A stretch of 64,000 bases of DNA from Clostridiisalibacter paucivorans DSM 22131 (GCF_000620125.1 NZ_JHVL01000009.1:1-64000); one strand, 5' to 3'. Positions 34,308 through 45,175 are shown, counted from the first letter of the stretch. Translations and numbers: made by a program. The notes: generated by a model not told the origin, from the letters alone.

Positions 34308-35702
34308 ATGTTCCAAAGATTAAAAGCAAGGACTACTATTATGTTTTTGGCCACAACTTTGGTGGCGATTTTCTTGGTAAGCATTATTGCAAATATAACT
34401 ATATTCCAAAAATTTAATATGTATATGGAAGAGGAACAGGAAGACAAGATTAAATCTATAATAGAACTTGTTGAATATGCATATTCTCTAGATAAACAAT
34501 GGAATAGAAGGGTGTTGGAGAATATAGATGTATCTCCCGTTATAAATGGATTTGATATAGTTATTCGTGATATAAGAGGGGATGTTATATATAATCAAGA
34601 TATGACAAATTCCATGATGGAAATGCATAGGAGAATGATGGGCGGAATGGGACATGGAATGATGGATGATACAAATACAACAGATGATTATAGAACAGAA
34701 ATTCATAAGGTGTTTTTTAATGATAAGAAGATAGGTACAATAGAGATAGGGTATGAAGGGCCTTTTATGATATCCGAGAGGGAAGTAGATTTTACGAAGG
34801 GAATAAATATGTCTATATTATATGGAGCACTTTTTTCCATAGCGGTTGCAGTTATTATGGGTATATATTTTTCAGATATATTATCTAAACCAATAATTAA
34901 TATTACTAAGGCATCTAATAAAATAAGAAATGGAAATTTGAATATAAAACTGAAGGAAGAGAATAAAATAATTGAATTTAAGGAATTGACCTATTCCATA
35001 AACCATTTAGCAAAATCCTTAGAAGAACAAAATATGTTTAGAAAACAACTCACCTCTGATATATCCCATGAACTTAGGACTCCACTATCTATTTTACAGA
35101 GTCATACTGAAGCCTTAGCAGATGGTATATGGGAGCCTAATATTGAAAGAATGGAAGTAATAAGAAATGAAGTATATAGGCTAAATAAGCTAGTGGAGCA
35201 GTTAAAGTATGTAGCAGATATAGAAAATCATAAATTTGAGATCACTAAGGAATCAGTAAATCTATCTAAGCTATTGATGGATATAGTTGAAAACTTCAGA
35301 TATCAGTTTGTTAGAAGTAATGTTGAATTAAAAACTGATATAGATGAAGAAATATATATTATGGGCGATAGGGATAAATTGAGTCAAGTATTTATAAATA
35401 TTATTTCTAATGGTTTGAAATTTTCCAAGGAAGGAGGGTTTGTATATATAGAATTAAAAGATAAAAAAAATTATATTCTGGTTACAATAGAAGATAATGG
35501 TATAGGTATACCAGAAGAAGACATTGATTATATATTTGAACGATTCTATAGGAGTGAAAAGTCTAGAAATAGGAAAACAGGAGGATCTGGAGTAGGGCTT
35601 ACAATAGTTAAGACTATAGTTGAGGCCCATGGAGGCACTATAGATGTAGAGAGTAAAGAAGGACAAGGAAGTAAATTTATGATAAAATATTATGATAGAT
35701 AA
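34308..35702 (+). CDS. membrane sensor histidine kinase with Met/His-rich sensor loop
   Basis: The 464-residue kinase has two membrane helices (about 12-30 and 165-188) flanking an extracellular domain, then a HAMP region, HisKA with His254 in DISHELRTPLSIL, and an ATPase domain with NGLKFS, DNGIGI and GSGVGLTIVKT. The extracellular loop contains MMEMHRRMMGGMGHGMM (about residues 104-120), an unusual run of methionine and histidine that resembles soft-metal ligands. Copper or silver sensing is therefore a possibility, though no metal exporter gene lies in the window. It pairs with the regulator encoded two bases upstream. Confidence 0.92.
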   Translation: MFQRLKARTTIMFLATTLVAIFLVSIIANITIFQKFNMYMEEEQEDKIKSIIELVEYAYSLDKQWNRRVLENIDVSPVINGFDIVIRDIRGDVIYNQDMTNSMMEMHRRMMGGMGHGMMDDTNTTDDYRTEIHKVFFNDKKIGTIEIGYEGPFMISEREVDFTKGINMSILYGALFSIAVAVIMGIYFSDILSKPIINITKASNKIRNGNLNIKLKEENKIIEFKELTYSINHLAKSLEEQNMFRKQLTSDISHELRTPLSILQSHTEALADGIWEPNIERMEVIRNEVYRLNKLVEQLKYVADIENHKFEITKESVNLSKLLMDIVENFRYQFVRSNVELKTDIDEEIYIMGDRDKLSQVFINIISNGLKFSKEGGFVYIELKDKKNYILVTIEDNGIGIPEEDIDYIFERFYRSEKSRNRKTGGSGVGLTIVKTIVEAHGGTIDVESKEGQGSKFMIKYYDR

Positions 35703-35735
35703 ATATCATAATACTTTAGAAGGTGGTATATATAT

Positions 35736-38468
35736 ATGAAGAAATTTTTTGAAAAGGTATTTGGTACCTATAGTCAAAGGGAAATAAAAAGAATGGAACC
35801 AACCATAGATAAAATAGAGAGCTTAGATGAAGAAATGCAAGCATTAACAGATGAACAATTGAAGGAAAAAACTCAATATTTTAAGGAAAGATTAAAGGGT
35901 GGAGATACCCTCGATGATATATTGCCAGAGGCATTTGCAGTTGTTAGAGAGGCAGCATATAGGGTATTGGGTATGAAACACTATAGGGTACAGCTTATAG
36001 GTGGTATGGTATTGCACCAAGGAAGTATAGCTGAGATGAAAACAGGTGAAGGTAAGACATTGGTTGCAACATTACCGGTATATTTAAATGCCCTAGAAGG
36101 CAAAGGAGTACATGTCATAACAGTAAATGACTATCTAGCTCAAAGAGATAAGGAATGGATGGGTAAATTATACGAATTTTTAGGTCTTACTGTGGGATGT
36201 ATAAGTCATGATATGGATAGTAGTGAGAGAAAAGATGCATATAATAGGGATATCACATATGGAACAAATAATGAATTTGGATTTGATTATCTAAGGGATA
36301 ATATGGTCATATATAAAAAAGAAATGGTTCAAAGGGAGTTAAATTATGCCATTATAGATGAGGTAGATAGTATACTTATAGATGAAGCCAGAACTCCCCT
36401 TATTATATCAGGAGCAGGGGATAAATCTACCAGTCTCTATATGGCTGCAAATTCCTTTGTACAAACTCTAAAGGGAAGAAAAATTGATCCTAATGAAAAA
36501 AATGATAGATTTAGTAGAGAGATAAAAGAAGAGACTGTAGATTTTACCATAGATGAAAAGTCTAAGATAGTAAACTTAACAGAAAAGGGTATAAAAAAAG
36601 CAGAGAACTTTTTTAGTGTAGAAAATCTGGCTGACACTAAAAATATGGAGTTATCTCATCATATTAATCAGGCATTAAAGGCACATAATCTTATGTTTAG
36701 GGATAAGGATTATGTGGTTAAAGATGGAGAGGTAGTTATAGTAGATGACTTTACTGGAAGACTTATGTTTGGTAGGAGATATAGTGATGGACTACATCAA
36801 GCAATAGAAGCCAAAGAGGGGCTAGATGTAAAAAGAGAATCAAAGACATTGGCAACTATAACATTTCAAAATTACTTTAGGATGTATGAAAAGCTTTCAG
36901 GTATGACAGGTACAGCTAAAACTGAGGAAGAAGAATTTAAACATATATACGGAATGGATGTAATAGAGATACCTACTAATAAACCTGTTATAAGGGCAGA
37001 TTATCCAGATACGGTATATAAAAGTGAAGAGGCTAAATTTGATGCAGTGATTGAGGAAATTAAAGAGAAACATAGCAAAGGTCAACCAGTACTTGTTGGT
37101 ACCATATCTATAGAAAATTCAGAAACACTTAGTAAAATGCTTAAAAAGGCTAGGATACCCCATGAGGTATTAAATGCAAAGCATCATGAAAGGGAAGCAG
37201 ATATAGTTGCACAGGCAGGACGTTTTGGAGCTGTTACTATAGCTACAAATATGGCAGGTAGAGGTACAGATATTGTGTTGGGAGGAAATCCTGAATTTAT
37301 GGCTAAGTCTGAAATGAAGAAAAGAGGCTATAGTGAGCATATGATAGCATTGGCAGATAGTCATACAAGCACAGAGGATAAAGAAATAATAGATGCCAAA
37401 GATACATTAAATAAATTGGTACAGAAGTATAAAGATGATACTAAAGATGAAGAACAGAAAGTAATAGAAGCTGGTGGACTTCATATTATAGGTACTGAAA
37501 GGCATGAGTCTAGAAGGATAGATAATCAGTTAAGAGGACGTGCAGGTAGACAGGGAGATCCTGGTTCCTCTAGGTTTTTCATATCCCTTGAAGATGACTT
37601 AATGAGACTTTTCGGTAGTGAAAAAATAATGGGAATGGTAAATAGTTTGGGTATGCCAGATGACGAACCTTTGGAGCATAAATTATTGTCAAAATCTATA
37701 GAGGGTGCCCAAAGAAGAGTGGAAGGCAGAAACTTTGGCATAAGGAAACATGTTCTTCAATATGACGATGTAATGAATAAACAAAGAGAAGTAATATATG
37801 AACAGAGAAAGATGGTACTAGAAGGAGAAGATTTAAAGGCATATATTGCTTCTATGGTTGAAGATATAGTGGTCGATGCAGTTAATGTATATACAGCTGA
37901 AGCCAAATATCCTGAAGACTGGGATTTAACTGGTCTTGAAGAATATTTAGGTAATATATTCTTGCCTAAAAACAGCCTACAATTTGAAGATATAGAAGAT
38001 TTGACTACTGATGATTTGAAGAACAGAATAATGGATATAGCTAAAAAACTCTATGAAGAGAAGGAAGAAGAAATAGGGCAAGAACAGATAAGGGAAATAG
38101 AAAGGGTAATTCTCCTTAGAGTTGTAGATAGTAAGTGGATGGATCATATAGATGCTATGGATCAATTGAGACAAGGTATAGGTCTTAGAGCATTAGGAAA
38201 TGAAGACCCTGTTAGGGCATATCAGATGGAAGGGTTTGATATGTTTGAGGCTATGGTGCATAATATAAAAATAGACACAGTAAAGTATCTATATAATTTA
38301 AGAGCAGAAGAAAAGGTTGAAAGAAAGAAGGTAGCTAAAGTAACAGGTGCTAGTCATGGGGGAGAATCTCCTAAACAAAAGACAGTGGTAAAGGGCAGAA
38401 AAATAGGTAGAAATGAACCCTGTCCCTGTGGTAGTGGTAAAAAGTATAAGAAATGTTGTGGAAGATAA
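35736..38468 (+). CDS. secA: preprotein translocase ATPase SecA
   Basis: SecA drives export of unfolded proteins through SecYEG. The 910-residue protein has Walker [13 protein letters not shown], the [15 protein letters not shown] motor region, [11 protein letters not shown]-like and [17 protein letters not shown] motifs, the helical scaffold with [20 protein letters not shown], and a C-terminal zinc motif [13 protein letters not shown] that binds SecB or phospholipid. It is full length. prfB follows after a 63-base spacer containing repeat arms; secA-prfB is a common pair in Firmicutes. The start follows AGAAGGTGG. Confidence 0.98.
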   Translation: MKKFFEKVFGTYSQREIKRMEPTIDKIESLDEEMQALTDEQLKEKTQYFKERLKGGDTLDDILPEAFAVVREAAYRVLGMKHYRVQLIGGMVLHQGSIAEMKTGEGKTLVATLPVYLNALEGKGVHVITVNDYLAQRDKEWMGKLYEFLGLTVGCISHDMDSSERKDAYNRDITYGTNNEFGFDYLRDNMVIYKKEMVQRELNYAIIDEVDSILIDEARTPLIISGAGDKSTSLYMAANSFVQTLKGRKIDPNEKNDRFSREIKEETVDFTIDEKSKIVNLTEKGIKKAENFFSVENLADTKNMELSHHINQALKAHNLMFRDKDYVVKDGEVVIVDDFTGRLMFGRRYSDGLHQAIEAKEGLDVKRESKTLATITFQNYFRMYEKLSGMTGTAKTEEEEFKHIYGMDVIEIPTNKPVIRADYPDTVYKSEEAKFDAVIEEIKEKHSKGQPVLVGTISIENSETLSKMLKKARIPHEVLNAKHHEREADIVAQAGRFGAVTIATNMAGRGTDIVLGGNPEFMAKSEMKKRGYSEHMIALADSHTSTEDKEIIDAKDTLNKLVQKYKDDTKDEEQKVIEAGGLHIIGTERHESRRIDNQLRGRAGRQGDPGSSRFFISLEDDLMRLFGSEKIMGMVNSLGMPDDEPLEHKLLSKSIEGAQRRVEGRNFGIRKHVLQYDDVMNKQREVIYEQRKMVLEGEDLKAYIASMVEDIVVDAVNVYTAEAKYPEDWDLTGLEEYLGNIFLPKNSLQFEDIEDLTTDDLKNRIMDIAKKLYEEKEEEIGQEQIREIERVILLRVVDSKWMDHIDAMDQLRQGIGLRALGNEDPVRAYQMEGFDMFEAMVHNIKIDTVKYLYNLRAEEKVERKKVAKVTGASHGGESPKQKTVVKGRKIGRNEPCPCGSGKKYKKCCGR

Positions 38469-38531
38469 AGATTTAGTTAGTAGTTATTAGTTCGTAGTTT
38501 GAAGTAAAACTAATGTATAGGAGTTGATAGT

Positions 38532-39636
38532 GTGATAATTGAGCTTGATGAATTCAAATCCAATATTGAATCATTAAAAGAAACTATAAAAGAAATAGGT
38601 GTTTCACTTTGACCCAGCTAGTATTGAGTCTAAGATAAAAGATTTGGAAAAAGAAATGACGGATCCTGAATTCTGGAATGATAATGAAAGGGCACAGAAG
38701 GTAAGTCAGGATGCTAATGATTTGAAGGAAAAATTAAATCAATATAAGGGTATAGTAAGGGATAGTGATGAAATATTATTATTAATAGATATGGTACAAG
38801 AAGAAAATGACCCTTCTATGGTTTCAGATATAAAAAATAGCGTAAAAGACTTGGAAAAGAGAGTAGAGGATTTAAGGCTGAGCACCCTTTTGAAAGGGGA
38901 ATATGATAAGAACAATGCTATACTTTCTATTCACTCAGGGGCAGGAGGATTAGAGGCACAGGATTGGGCGGAGATGCTTCTAAGGATGTATACAAGGTGG
39001 AGTGAAAGAAAGGGATATAAACTAGAAACTTTAGATATACTCCCCGATACAGAGGCAGGAATAAAAAGTGTGACTCTTTTGATTAAGGGAGTTAATGCCT
39101 ATGGATATTTAAAATGTGAAAAAGGGGTCCATAGATTAGTGAGGATATCACCCTTTGATTCATCAGGTAGAAGACATACATCCTTTGCTTCAGTAGATGT
39201 AATGCCTGAAATCGATGATAATATAGATATTGATATAAACCCCAATGATTTAAAGGTAGATACCTACAGGGCCAGTGGAGCAGGGGGCCAGCATGTAAAT
39301 AAAACTGATTCAGCGGTAAGGATAACTCATATTCCCACTGGCATAGTGGTACAGTGTCAAAATGAGAGGTCACAACATAGCAATAGGGCAACGGCAATGA
39401 AGATGCTCACATCAAAACTTATAGAATTAAAAGAGCAGGAGCAAAAAGAAAAAATTGAAGATTTACAAGGAAATTATAATCAAATTGCATGGGGGTCACA
39501 GATAAGATCCTATGTATTTCATCCATATAATTTAGTAAAAGACCATAGAACTAATGCAGAAAAAGGAAATACCACAGCAGTTATGGATGGAGATATAGAT
39601 ATATTTATAAATGAATATTTGAAAAAGAATAGTTAG
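38532..39636 (+). CDS. prfB: peptide chain release factor 2, with programmed +1 frameshift
   Basis: RF2 terminates at UGA and UAA. The gene starts at GTG 38532 after TAGGAG and reads 26 codons to CTT-TGA-C (38607-38613). A +1 slip at CTT skips the UGA and continues in the frame 38611-39636 ([10 protein letters not shown]...). An AGG (38597-38599) upstream can act as the internal SD-like stimulator. This matches the autoregulation of RF2 in E. coli and many bacteria. Downstream motifs are [13 protein letters not shown] (SPF-type anticodon-like tripeptide) and [15 protein letters not shown] with GGQ. The frameshifted product is about 368 residues, normal length. Confidence 0.95.
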
Positions 39637-39716
39637 CAGCTATTAGCTAGTAGTTAGTAGTTTATGGTGGAAGTCCTATGGATTTCAAATCATAACTTTA
39701 CTAACTATTAGCTAAG
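39631..39716. repeat. intergenic hairpin repeat after prfB
   Basis: AGTTAGCAGCTATTAGCTAG on the left is answered by CTAACTATTAGCTAAGGCTA on the right, with GGAAGTCC-TAT-GGATTTC in the middle (39669-39686). It is a diverged member of the TTAGTAGT family. Confidence 0.65.
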
Positions 39717-39737
39717 GCTAAATAAAGGAGTGGAATA

Positions 39738-41885
39738 ATGGATATTATTTCAATATTAGTAAATGAATTCAAGCTCAAGAAATTTCAAGTTGAAAATACC
39801 ATAAAACTTATAGATGAAGGAAATACTATTCCCTTTATTGCTCGATATAGAAAGGAAAAGACTGGGGAATTAAGTGATGTGGTTTTAAGGGACTTAAATG
39901 ACAGACTTACATATTTAAGAAATTTAGAAAGTAGAAAAGAAGAAGTAATAAGGCTTATATCGGATCAGGACAAGCTTACAGATAAACTTCAGAATGAAAT
40001 AATTGAGGCAAAGACACTACAGAGAGTAGAGGATTTGTACAGGCCTTATAAACAGAAACGTAGAACTAGAGCTACTAAGGCCAAAGAAAAGGGATTAGAG
40101 CCATTGGCCAATATTATATTGAGTCAAGATGTATTGACAGGAGATATAGAGACTATTGTATCTCCATATATAGATGAAGAAAAAGAGGTTAATACTGTAG
40201 AAGATGCTTTACAGGGAGCAATGGATATAATAGCAGAAACAGTATCTGATAATGCAGATTTTAGAAAAATAATAAGAAGAAAGACATATAATGAAGGTAT
40301 ATTGGTGACAACTGCCACAGATAAGGAAGCTAAATCTGTATATGAGATGTACTATGATTATAGAGAACCAGTAAAGAAAGTTGCAAATCATAGGGTGTTA
40401 GCCATAAATAGAGCAGAGAAGGAAAAGGTTGTAAGGGCAAAGATAGAATCACCAGAGCATGAAATAATAGATGATTTAAAAAATAGAATGTTAAAAAATA
40501 GGGAAGCTATAACAACACCTTATTTAGAGGCGGCAGTGGAAGATGGATATAAAAGACTTATATCTCCATCTATAGAAAGAGATATAAGGAGTAGCCTTAC
40601 AGAAGTAGCAGAGGATGAAGGAATAAAAATATTTGCTAAAAACTTAAAGCCCTTATTGATGCAACCACCGATGAATAATATAGTAGTTATGGGGTTTGAT
40701 CCCGCATATAGAACTGGATGTAAAATAGCAGTAGTAGACGAAACAGGAAAACTATTGGACTATACTACAGTATACCCAACAGAACCTCAAAACAAGGTAG
40801 AGGAAGCAAAAAAAGAATTAAAAGACCTTATTTTAAAATATGGTGTGGACATTATAGCCATAGGCAATGGTACAGCATCACGGGAGTCTGAGAGTATAGT
40901 AGCAGATATGATAAAGGAAATCGACAAAAAGGTATATTATGTTATAGTTAGTGAAGCGGGAGCATCTGTATATTCGGCATCTAAGATAGCCAATGAAGAG
41001 TATCCTGATATAAATGTATCTATTAGAGGTGCCATATCCATAGCAAAAAGATTGCAAGATCCATTGGCTGAATTGGTAAAAATAGATCCTAAGCATGTGG
41101 GTGTAGGACAGTATCAGCATGATTTAAATCAAGGTAAATTAGATGAGGCATTGAAGGCGGTAGTAGAAGATTGTGTAAATACTGTGGGGGTAGACCTAAA
41201 TACAGCATCTCCATCATTGTTACAATACGTTTCAGGTATATCTAAATCTGTAGCAAATAATATAGTTAGACATAGAGAAGAGATAGGACGATTTACCAAC
41301 AGGAATCAGCTATTGGATGTGAAGCGACTAGGCAACCAGACATTTGTACAATGTGCAGGATTTTTGAGGATTTCTGGAGGAGACAATGTCTTAGATAATA
41401 CATCAGTACATCCTGAATCTTATGATGTAGCTGATAAACTCATAGATAGACTTAATATAGATATAAATGATAAAAACAGTACAGCTGTAGTAGATTTATT
41501 AGTAAAAAACAAGGGGTTAGATGTACTAGCTGAAGAACTAGATGTTGGGATACCAACTTTGAATGATATTATAACAGAGCTTAAAAAGCCAGGCAGAGAT
41601 CCCAGGGAAGAAATGCCAAAACCTATATTTAGAACTGATGTATTGAAGATAGAAGATTTAAAGGAAAATATGGTATTAACGGGAACTGTAAGAAATGTAG
41701 TAGACTTTGGAGCATTTGTAGATATTGGTGTAAAACAAGATGGATTGGTACATATATCCCAAATTAGTGATAGATTTATAAAACATCCTATGGAGGTCTT
41801 ATCAGTGGGAGATGTTGTGAATGCAAAAATTATAGGGATAGATAAGGATAGGGGAAAGATATCTTTGAGTATAAGAGAAGTATAA
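39738..41885 (+). CDS. tex: Tex-family S1 RNA-binding protein
   Basis: Tex is a conserved nucleic-acid-binding protein linked to transcription. The 715-residue protein has the N-terminal helical region (NTIPFIARYRKEKTGELSD), the RNase-H-like YqgF-related core (MGFDPAYRTGCKIAVVDETG), helix-hairpin-helix motifs (about 490-560, DLNTASPSLLQYVSGISKSV) and a C-terminal S1 domain (GTVRNVVDFGAFVDIGVKQD to GKISLSIREV). It is full length with GGAGTGG before the start. A perfect palindromic terminator begins at the stop codon. Confidence 0.95.
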   Translation: MDIISILVNEFKLKKFQVENTIKLIDEGNTIPFIARYRKEKTGELSDVVLRDLNDRLTYLRNLESRKEEVIRLISDQDKLTDKLQNEIIEAKTLQRVEDLYRPYKQKRRTRATKAKEKGLEPLANIILSQDVLTGDIETIVSPYIDEEKEVNTVEDALQGAMDIIAETVSDNADFRKIIRRKTYNEGILVTTATDKEAKSVYEMYYDYREPVKKVANHRVLAINRAEKEKVVRAKIESPEHEIIDDLKNRMLKNREAITTPYLEAAVEDGYKRLISPSIERDIRSSLTEVAEDEGIKIFAKNLKPLLMQPPMNNIVVMGFDPAYRTGCKIAVVDETGKLLDYTTVYPTEPQNKVEEAKKELKDLILKYGVDIIAIGNGTASRESESIVADMIKEIDKKVYYVIVSEAGASVYSASKIANEEYPDINVSIRGAISIAKRLQDPLAELVKIDPKHVGVGQYQHDLNQGKLDEALKAVVEDCVNTVGVDLNTASPSLLQYVSGISKSVANNIVRHREEIGRFTNRNQLLDVKRLGNQTFVQCAGFLRISGGDNVLDNTSVHPESYDVADKLIDRLNIDINDKNSTAVVDLLVKNKGLDVLAEELDVGIPTLNDIITELKKPGRDPREEMPKPIFRTDVLKIEDLKENMVLTGTVRNVVDFGAFVDIGVKQDGLVHISQISDRFIKHPMEVLSVGDVVNAKIIGIDKDRGKISLSIREV

Positions 41886-41929
41886 AAAATGCCTGTGTAG
41901 GTGTGATCACACCTACACAGGCATTTTTT
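41884..41929. terminator. 46-bp perfect palindrome terminator after tex
   Basis: 41884-41906 is the exact reverse complement of 41907-41929 (arm begins AAAAAATGCCTGTGTAGGTG), ending in six T residues; it works in both directions and overlaps the end of tex. Confidence 0.9.
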
Positions 41930-41946
41930 CATATTTTGATAAACTT

Positions 41947-41987
41947 ATAGTATCTTTTTAGATACTATGATACAAAAATGATACTAT
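41947..41987. promoter_or_regulatory. repeated GATACTAT sites upstream of bcd
   Basis: ATAGTATC (41947-41954) faces GATACTAT (41961-41968), and a further GATACTAT (41980-41987) lies 19 bases on. The spacing, close to two helical turns, suggests an operator for a dimeric regulator of the bcd-etfBA operon. No regulator gene lies beside it. Confidence 0.4.
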
Positions 41988-42114
41988 AATACAAATATTA
42001 TATAATATCACATAAAAGTGCGTACTTGTACAATAGAAATATATTGGTTAAAATTGTGTCAGATAATGAAAGTATACAATAAAAATTTAATTATAAAATT
42101 TAGGAGGAGAGGCA

Positions 42115-43254
42115 ATGAACTTTGAATTAAGTAAAGAGCAAAAGTTAGTTGTTCAATCAGTTAGGGATTTTGCACAGAATGAAGTGAAACCTATAGCAGC
42201 AGAAGCTGACCAGACAGGGATTTTTCCTATGGAACAATATAAAAAAATGGGGAAAATGGGATTGATAGGTCTGCCTTATTCCACAGATTATGAAGGGGCA
42301 GGAGGAGATTATTTGTCATATATCCTTGCTGTAGAAGAGATTTCAAAGGTAGATGGCTCATTGGGCATATCATATTCAGTACAGACATCTCTTTGTATGG
42401 GAGCATTGAATGCCTTTGGTACTGAAGAACAAAAGAAAAAATATCTTCCAGATTTATGCTCTGGTAGAAAAATAGGTTCATTTGGCTTGACAGAACCAAA
42501 TGCAGGAACTGATGCTTCAGGACAACAGACAATTGCAGTGAAAGATGGAGAGCATTATATATTAAACGGACAAAAATGTTTTATAACAAATAGCCCTATT
42601 GCAGATACTTTTGTAATATTTGCCATGACAGATAGAAGTAAAGGTACTAAGGGAATTTCAGCATTTATAGTGGAAAAAGAATATGATGGGATATCAATTG
42701 GAAAAATTGAAGATAAGATGGGAATCAGATCATCTCAAGTTGGTGAAGTTGTTTTAGAAGATTGTAGAGTACCAGCAGAAAACTTACTTGGTAAAGAGGG
42801 CAGAGGATTTGGTATCGCAATGAAGACCCTTGATGGGGGAAGAATAGGTGTAGCTGCTCAAGCATTGGGTATTGCTGAAGGGGCATTAGAAGAGACTATA
42901 GAATACATGAAAGAAAGAAAGCAATTTGGGAAACCACTTCATAAATTCCAATATCTATCATTTAGAATGGCGGATTTAAAGGCAAGGATAGAGCAAGCTA
43001 GATATCTAGTATATAAAGCTGCAATGGATAAAAATGATGGAAAATCATATTCAGTATCAGCAGCATTGGCTAAAATGACAGCATCAGATTGTGCTATGTA
43101 TGTAACAACAAATTGTGTTCAAATGTTAGGTGGATATGGATTTATTAAAGATTATCCATTGGAAAGAATGATGAGAGATGCTAAGATAACTCAAATATAT
43201 GAGGGAACTAATGAAGTTCAAAGAATGGTTATTTCAGGGGCAATGTTCAGATAG
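42115..43254 (+). CDS. bcd: butyryl-CoA dehydrogenase (acyl-CoA dehydrogenase)
   Basis: This is a short-chain acyl-CoA dehydrogenase; in anaerobic Clostridia it reduces crotonyl-CoA to butyryl-CoA with EtfAB as partner. The 379-residue protein shows GLTEPNAGTDASGQQTIAV (flavin contact), LNGQKCFITNSP, QLLGGYG-like CVQMLGGYGFIKDYPLERM, and IYEGTNEVQRMVIS holding the catalytic Glu. etfB and etfA follow within 30 bases each, supporting an electron-bifurcating Bcd-Etf complex. Other substrates (branched-chain acyl-CoA) are possible. The start follows TAGGAGGAG. Confidence 0.9.
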   Translation: MNFELSKEQKLVVQSVRDFAQNEVKPIAAEADQTGIFPMEQYKKMGKMGLIGLPYSTDYEGAGGDYLSYILAVEEISKVDGSLGISYSVQTSLCMGALNAFGTEEQKKKYLPDLCSGRKIGSFGLTEPNAGTDASGQQTIAVKDGEHYILNGQKCFITNSPIADTFVIFAMTDRSKGTKGISAFIVEKEYDGISIGKIEDKMGIRSSQVGEVVLEDCRVPAENLLGKEGRGFGIAMKTLDGGRIGVAAQALGIAEGALEETIEYMKERKQFGKPLHKFQYLSFRMADLKARIEQARYLVYKAAMDKNDGKSYSVSAALAKMTASDCAMYVTTNCVQMLGGYGFIKDYPLERMMRDAKITQIYEGTNEVQRMVISGAMFR

Positions 43255-43283
43255 TATAAAAAACATTTAAGGAGGTAGGAGAT

Positions 43284-44063
43284 ATGAATATAGTTGTTTG
43301 TGTAAAACAAGTTCCAGATACAAATGAAGTTAAAATAGATCCAAAAAAAGGAACCCTTATAAGAGAAGGAGTTCCATCAATTATGAATCCCGATGATAAA
43401 AATGCTTTAGAAGAAGCATTGAGATTAAAGGATGAAAATGGAGCAAGGGTTACTGTAATTACTATGGGACCTCCACAGGCAGAAGCTGTATTAAGGGAAG
43501 CTATTGCCATGGGTGCAGATGATACAGTGTTAATTACAGATAGAGCATTTGCAGGAGCAGATACATTGGCTACTTCAAATGCATTGGCAGGAGCATTAAG
43601 AAAATTAGATTACGATATAATTTTTGCAGGTAGACAAGCTATAGATGGTGATACTGCACAGGTTGGACCTGGAATAGCGGAACATTTAGGCATTGCTCAA
43701 GTAACCTATGTTGAAGAAGTAAAAGTTGAAGGAGATTTTCTAAAAGTAAGAAGGGCATTGGAAGATGGTTATGAGATGTTAGAAGTGAAAACACCATGCT
43801 TACTCACAGCTATAGATACATTAAATGAACCAAGGTATATGAATATGGGAGAGATATTTAATACATTTGAAAAAGAAGTAAAGGTATGGAATGCAGATGA
43901 TATAGATGTGGACAAGTCAGTTTTAGGATTGAAGGGATCGCCAACTAAAGTAAAAAGATCATGGCCTAAAGAGACAAAGGGAAAAGGAGAAATAGTTGAA
44001 TTGCCAACAAAAGAGGCAGCGGCATTGGCTCTTTCAAAACTAAAGGAAAAACACTATATTTAA
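43284..44063 (+). CDS. etfB: electron transfer flavoprotein beta subunit
   Basis: EtfB carries one FAD (or AMP) and receives electrons from NADH in bifurcating complexes. The 259-residue protein has the family start MNIVVCVKQVPDTNEVKIDP, ALRLKDENGARVTVITMGP, and the signature AGRQAIDGDTAQVGPGIAEHLGI (about residues 113-135). It follows bcd by 29 bases (AGGAGGTAGG before the ATG) and precedes etfA by 20, all on one transcript. Confidence 0.96.
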   Translation: MNIVVCVKQVPDTNEVKIDPKKGTLIREGVPSIMNPDDKNALEEALRLKDENGARVTVITMGPPQAEAVLREAIAMGADDTVLITDRAFAGADTLATSNALAGALRKLDYDIIFAGRQAIDGDTAQVGPGIAEHLGIAQVTYVEEVKVEGDFLKVRRALEDGYEMLEVKTPCLLTAIDTLNEPRYMNMGEIFNTFEKEVKVWNADDIDVDKSVLGLKGSPTKVKRSWPKETKGKGEIVELPTKEAAALALSKLKEKHYI

Positions 44064-44083
44064 TAGAATAGGAGGGAAACGGA

Positions 44084-45097
44084 ATGAATATATCAGAGTA
44101 TAAAGGTGTTTGGGTATTTGCGGAACAAAGGGATGGAGAATTACAAAAGGTAGCATTGGAATTATTAGGAAATGGAAGGAATATAGCTGACAAATTAGGA
44201 GTGGAATTGACAGCGGTTTTATTGGGAGATAAAGTTGATGATCTTGCAAAGGAATTATTAGCATATGGAGCAGATAATGTGATATATGTAGAAGACGAGA
44301 AATTAGCTCACTATACTACAGATGGTTACACGAAGGCTATATGTGAATTAGTTAATGAAAGAAAGCCAGAGGCCATGTTTATAGGCGCAACATTTGTTGG
44401 AAGGGATTTAGGACCAAGATTGGCAGCAAGACTTTCAACAGGATTAACAGCAGATTGTACAGCATTAGATGTGGAGGAAGAGACAGGTCACTTAATGATG
44501 ACAAGACCAGCATTTGGTGGGAACTTAATGGCTACTATCATGTGTACAGAACATAGACCTCAAATGTCCACTGTAAGACCTGGAGTTTTCACCAAGTTAC
44601 AGAGAGATGAATCTAGGATAGATGATAATAAAATAGAAAAAGTATCTTCTAAGTTGACAGAAGATGATTTAAAGGTAAAAATACTGGAAGTTATAAAGGA
44701 ATCTAAAGACTTAGTAGACATAAGTGAAGCTCAAATAATAGTAGCTGGTGGTAGAGGCGTAGGTAGTAAAGAAAACTTTAAAATATTAGAAGATCTTGCA
44801 GATGCAATGGGTGGAACAGTAGCAGGTTCAAGGGCAGCTATAGATAATGGTTGGATAGATCATGAATTACAAGTAGGACAAACAGGAAAGACTGTGAGAC
44901 CAGTGGTATATATTGCATGTGGTATTTCAGGAGCAATTCAACATTTAGCTGGTATGCAGGATAGTGACTATATAATAGCTATTAATAAAGATTCAGGGGC
45001 ATCTATCATGTCTGTTGCAGATGTTGGATTAGTTGGAGACTTAAATAAAATAGTTCCAGAAATGACAGCTCAATTTAAAGATAATTATGTAGAGTAA
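44084..45097 (+). CDS. etfA: electron transfer flavoprotein alpha subunit
   Basis: EtfA binds FAD in its C-terminal domain and shuttles electrons to the dehydrogenase. The 337-residue protein has an N-terminal domain like EtfB (about 1-190) and the FAD site GGRGVGSKENFKILEDLADA, SRAAIDNGWIDHELQVGQTG, YIACGISGAIQHLAGMQDSD. No ferredoxin domain is fused, unlike some clostridial EtfA proteins. The operon ends at a perfect palindromic terminator 47 bases later. Confidence 0.96.
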   Translation: MNISEYKGVWVFAEQRDGELQKVALELLGNGRNIADKLGVELTAVLLGDKVDDLAKELLAYGADNVIYVEDEKLAHYTTDGYTKAICELVNERKPEAMFIGATFVGRDLGPRLAARLSTGLTADCTALDVEEETGHLMMTRPAFGGNLMATIMCTEHRPQMSTVRPGVFTKLQRDESRIDDNKIEKVSSKLTEDDLKVKILEVIKESKDLVDISEAQIIVAGGRGVGSKENFKILEDLADAMGGTVAGSRAAIDNGWIDHELQVGQTGKTVRPVVYIACGISGAIQHLAGMQDSDYIIAINKDSGASIMSVADVGLVGDLNKIVPEMTAQFKDNYVE

Positions 45098-45143
45098 TAA
45101 TATAGATCCCATTTATTATATTTTAAAATATATACAATATGCG

Positions 45144-45175
45144 AAAAATAGAGACGGCATGCCGTCTCTATTTTT
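45144..45175. terminator. terminator after etfA
   Basis: 45144-45159 is the reverse complement of 45160-45175 (arm AAAAATAGAGACGGCA), ending in five T residues. Confidence 0.9.

Noticed and set aside
42048-42066. TTGGTTAAAATTGTGTCA as a Rex operator before bcd
   Set aside because: Only one half resembles TTGTTAA; the other half does not match TTAACAA.
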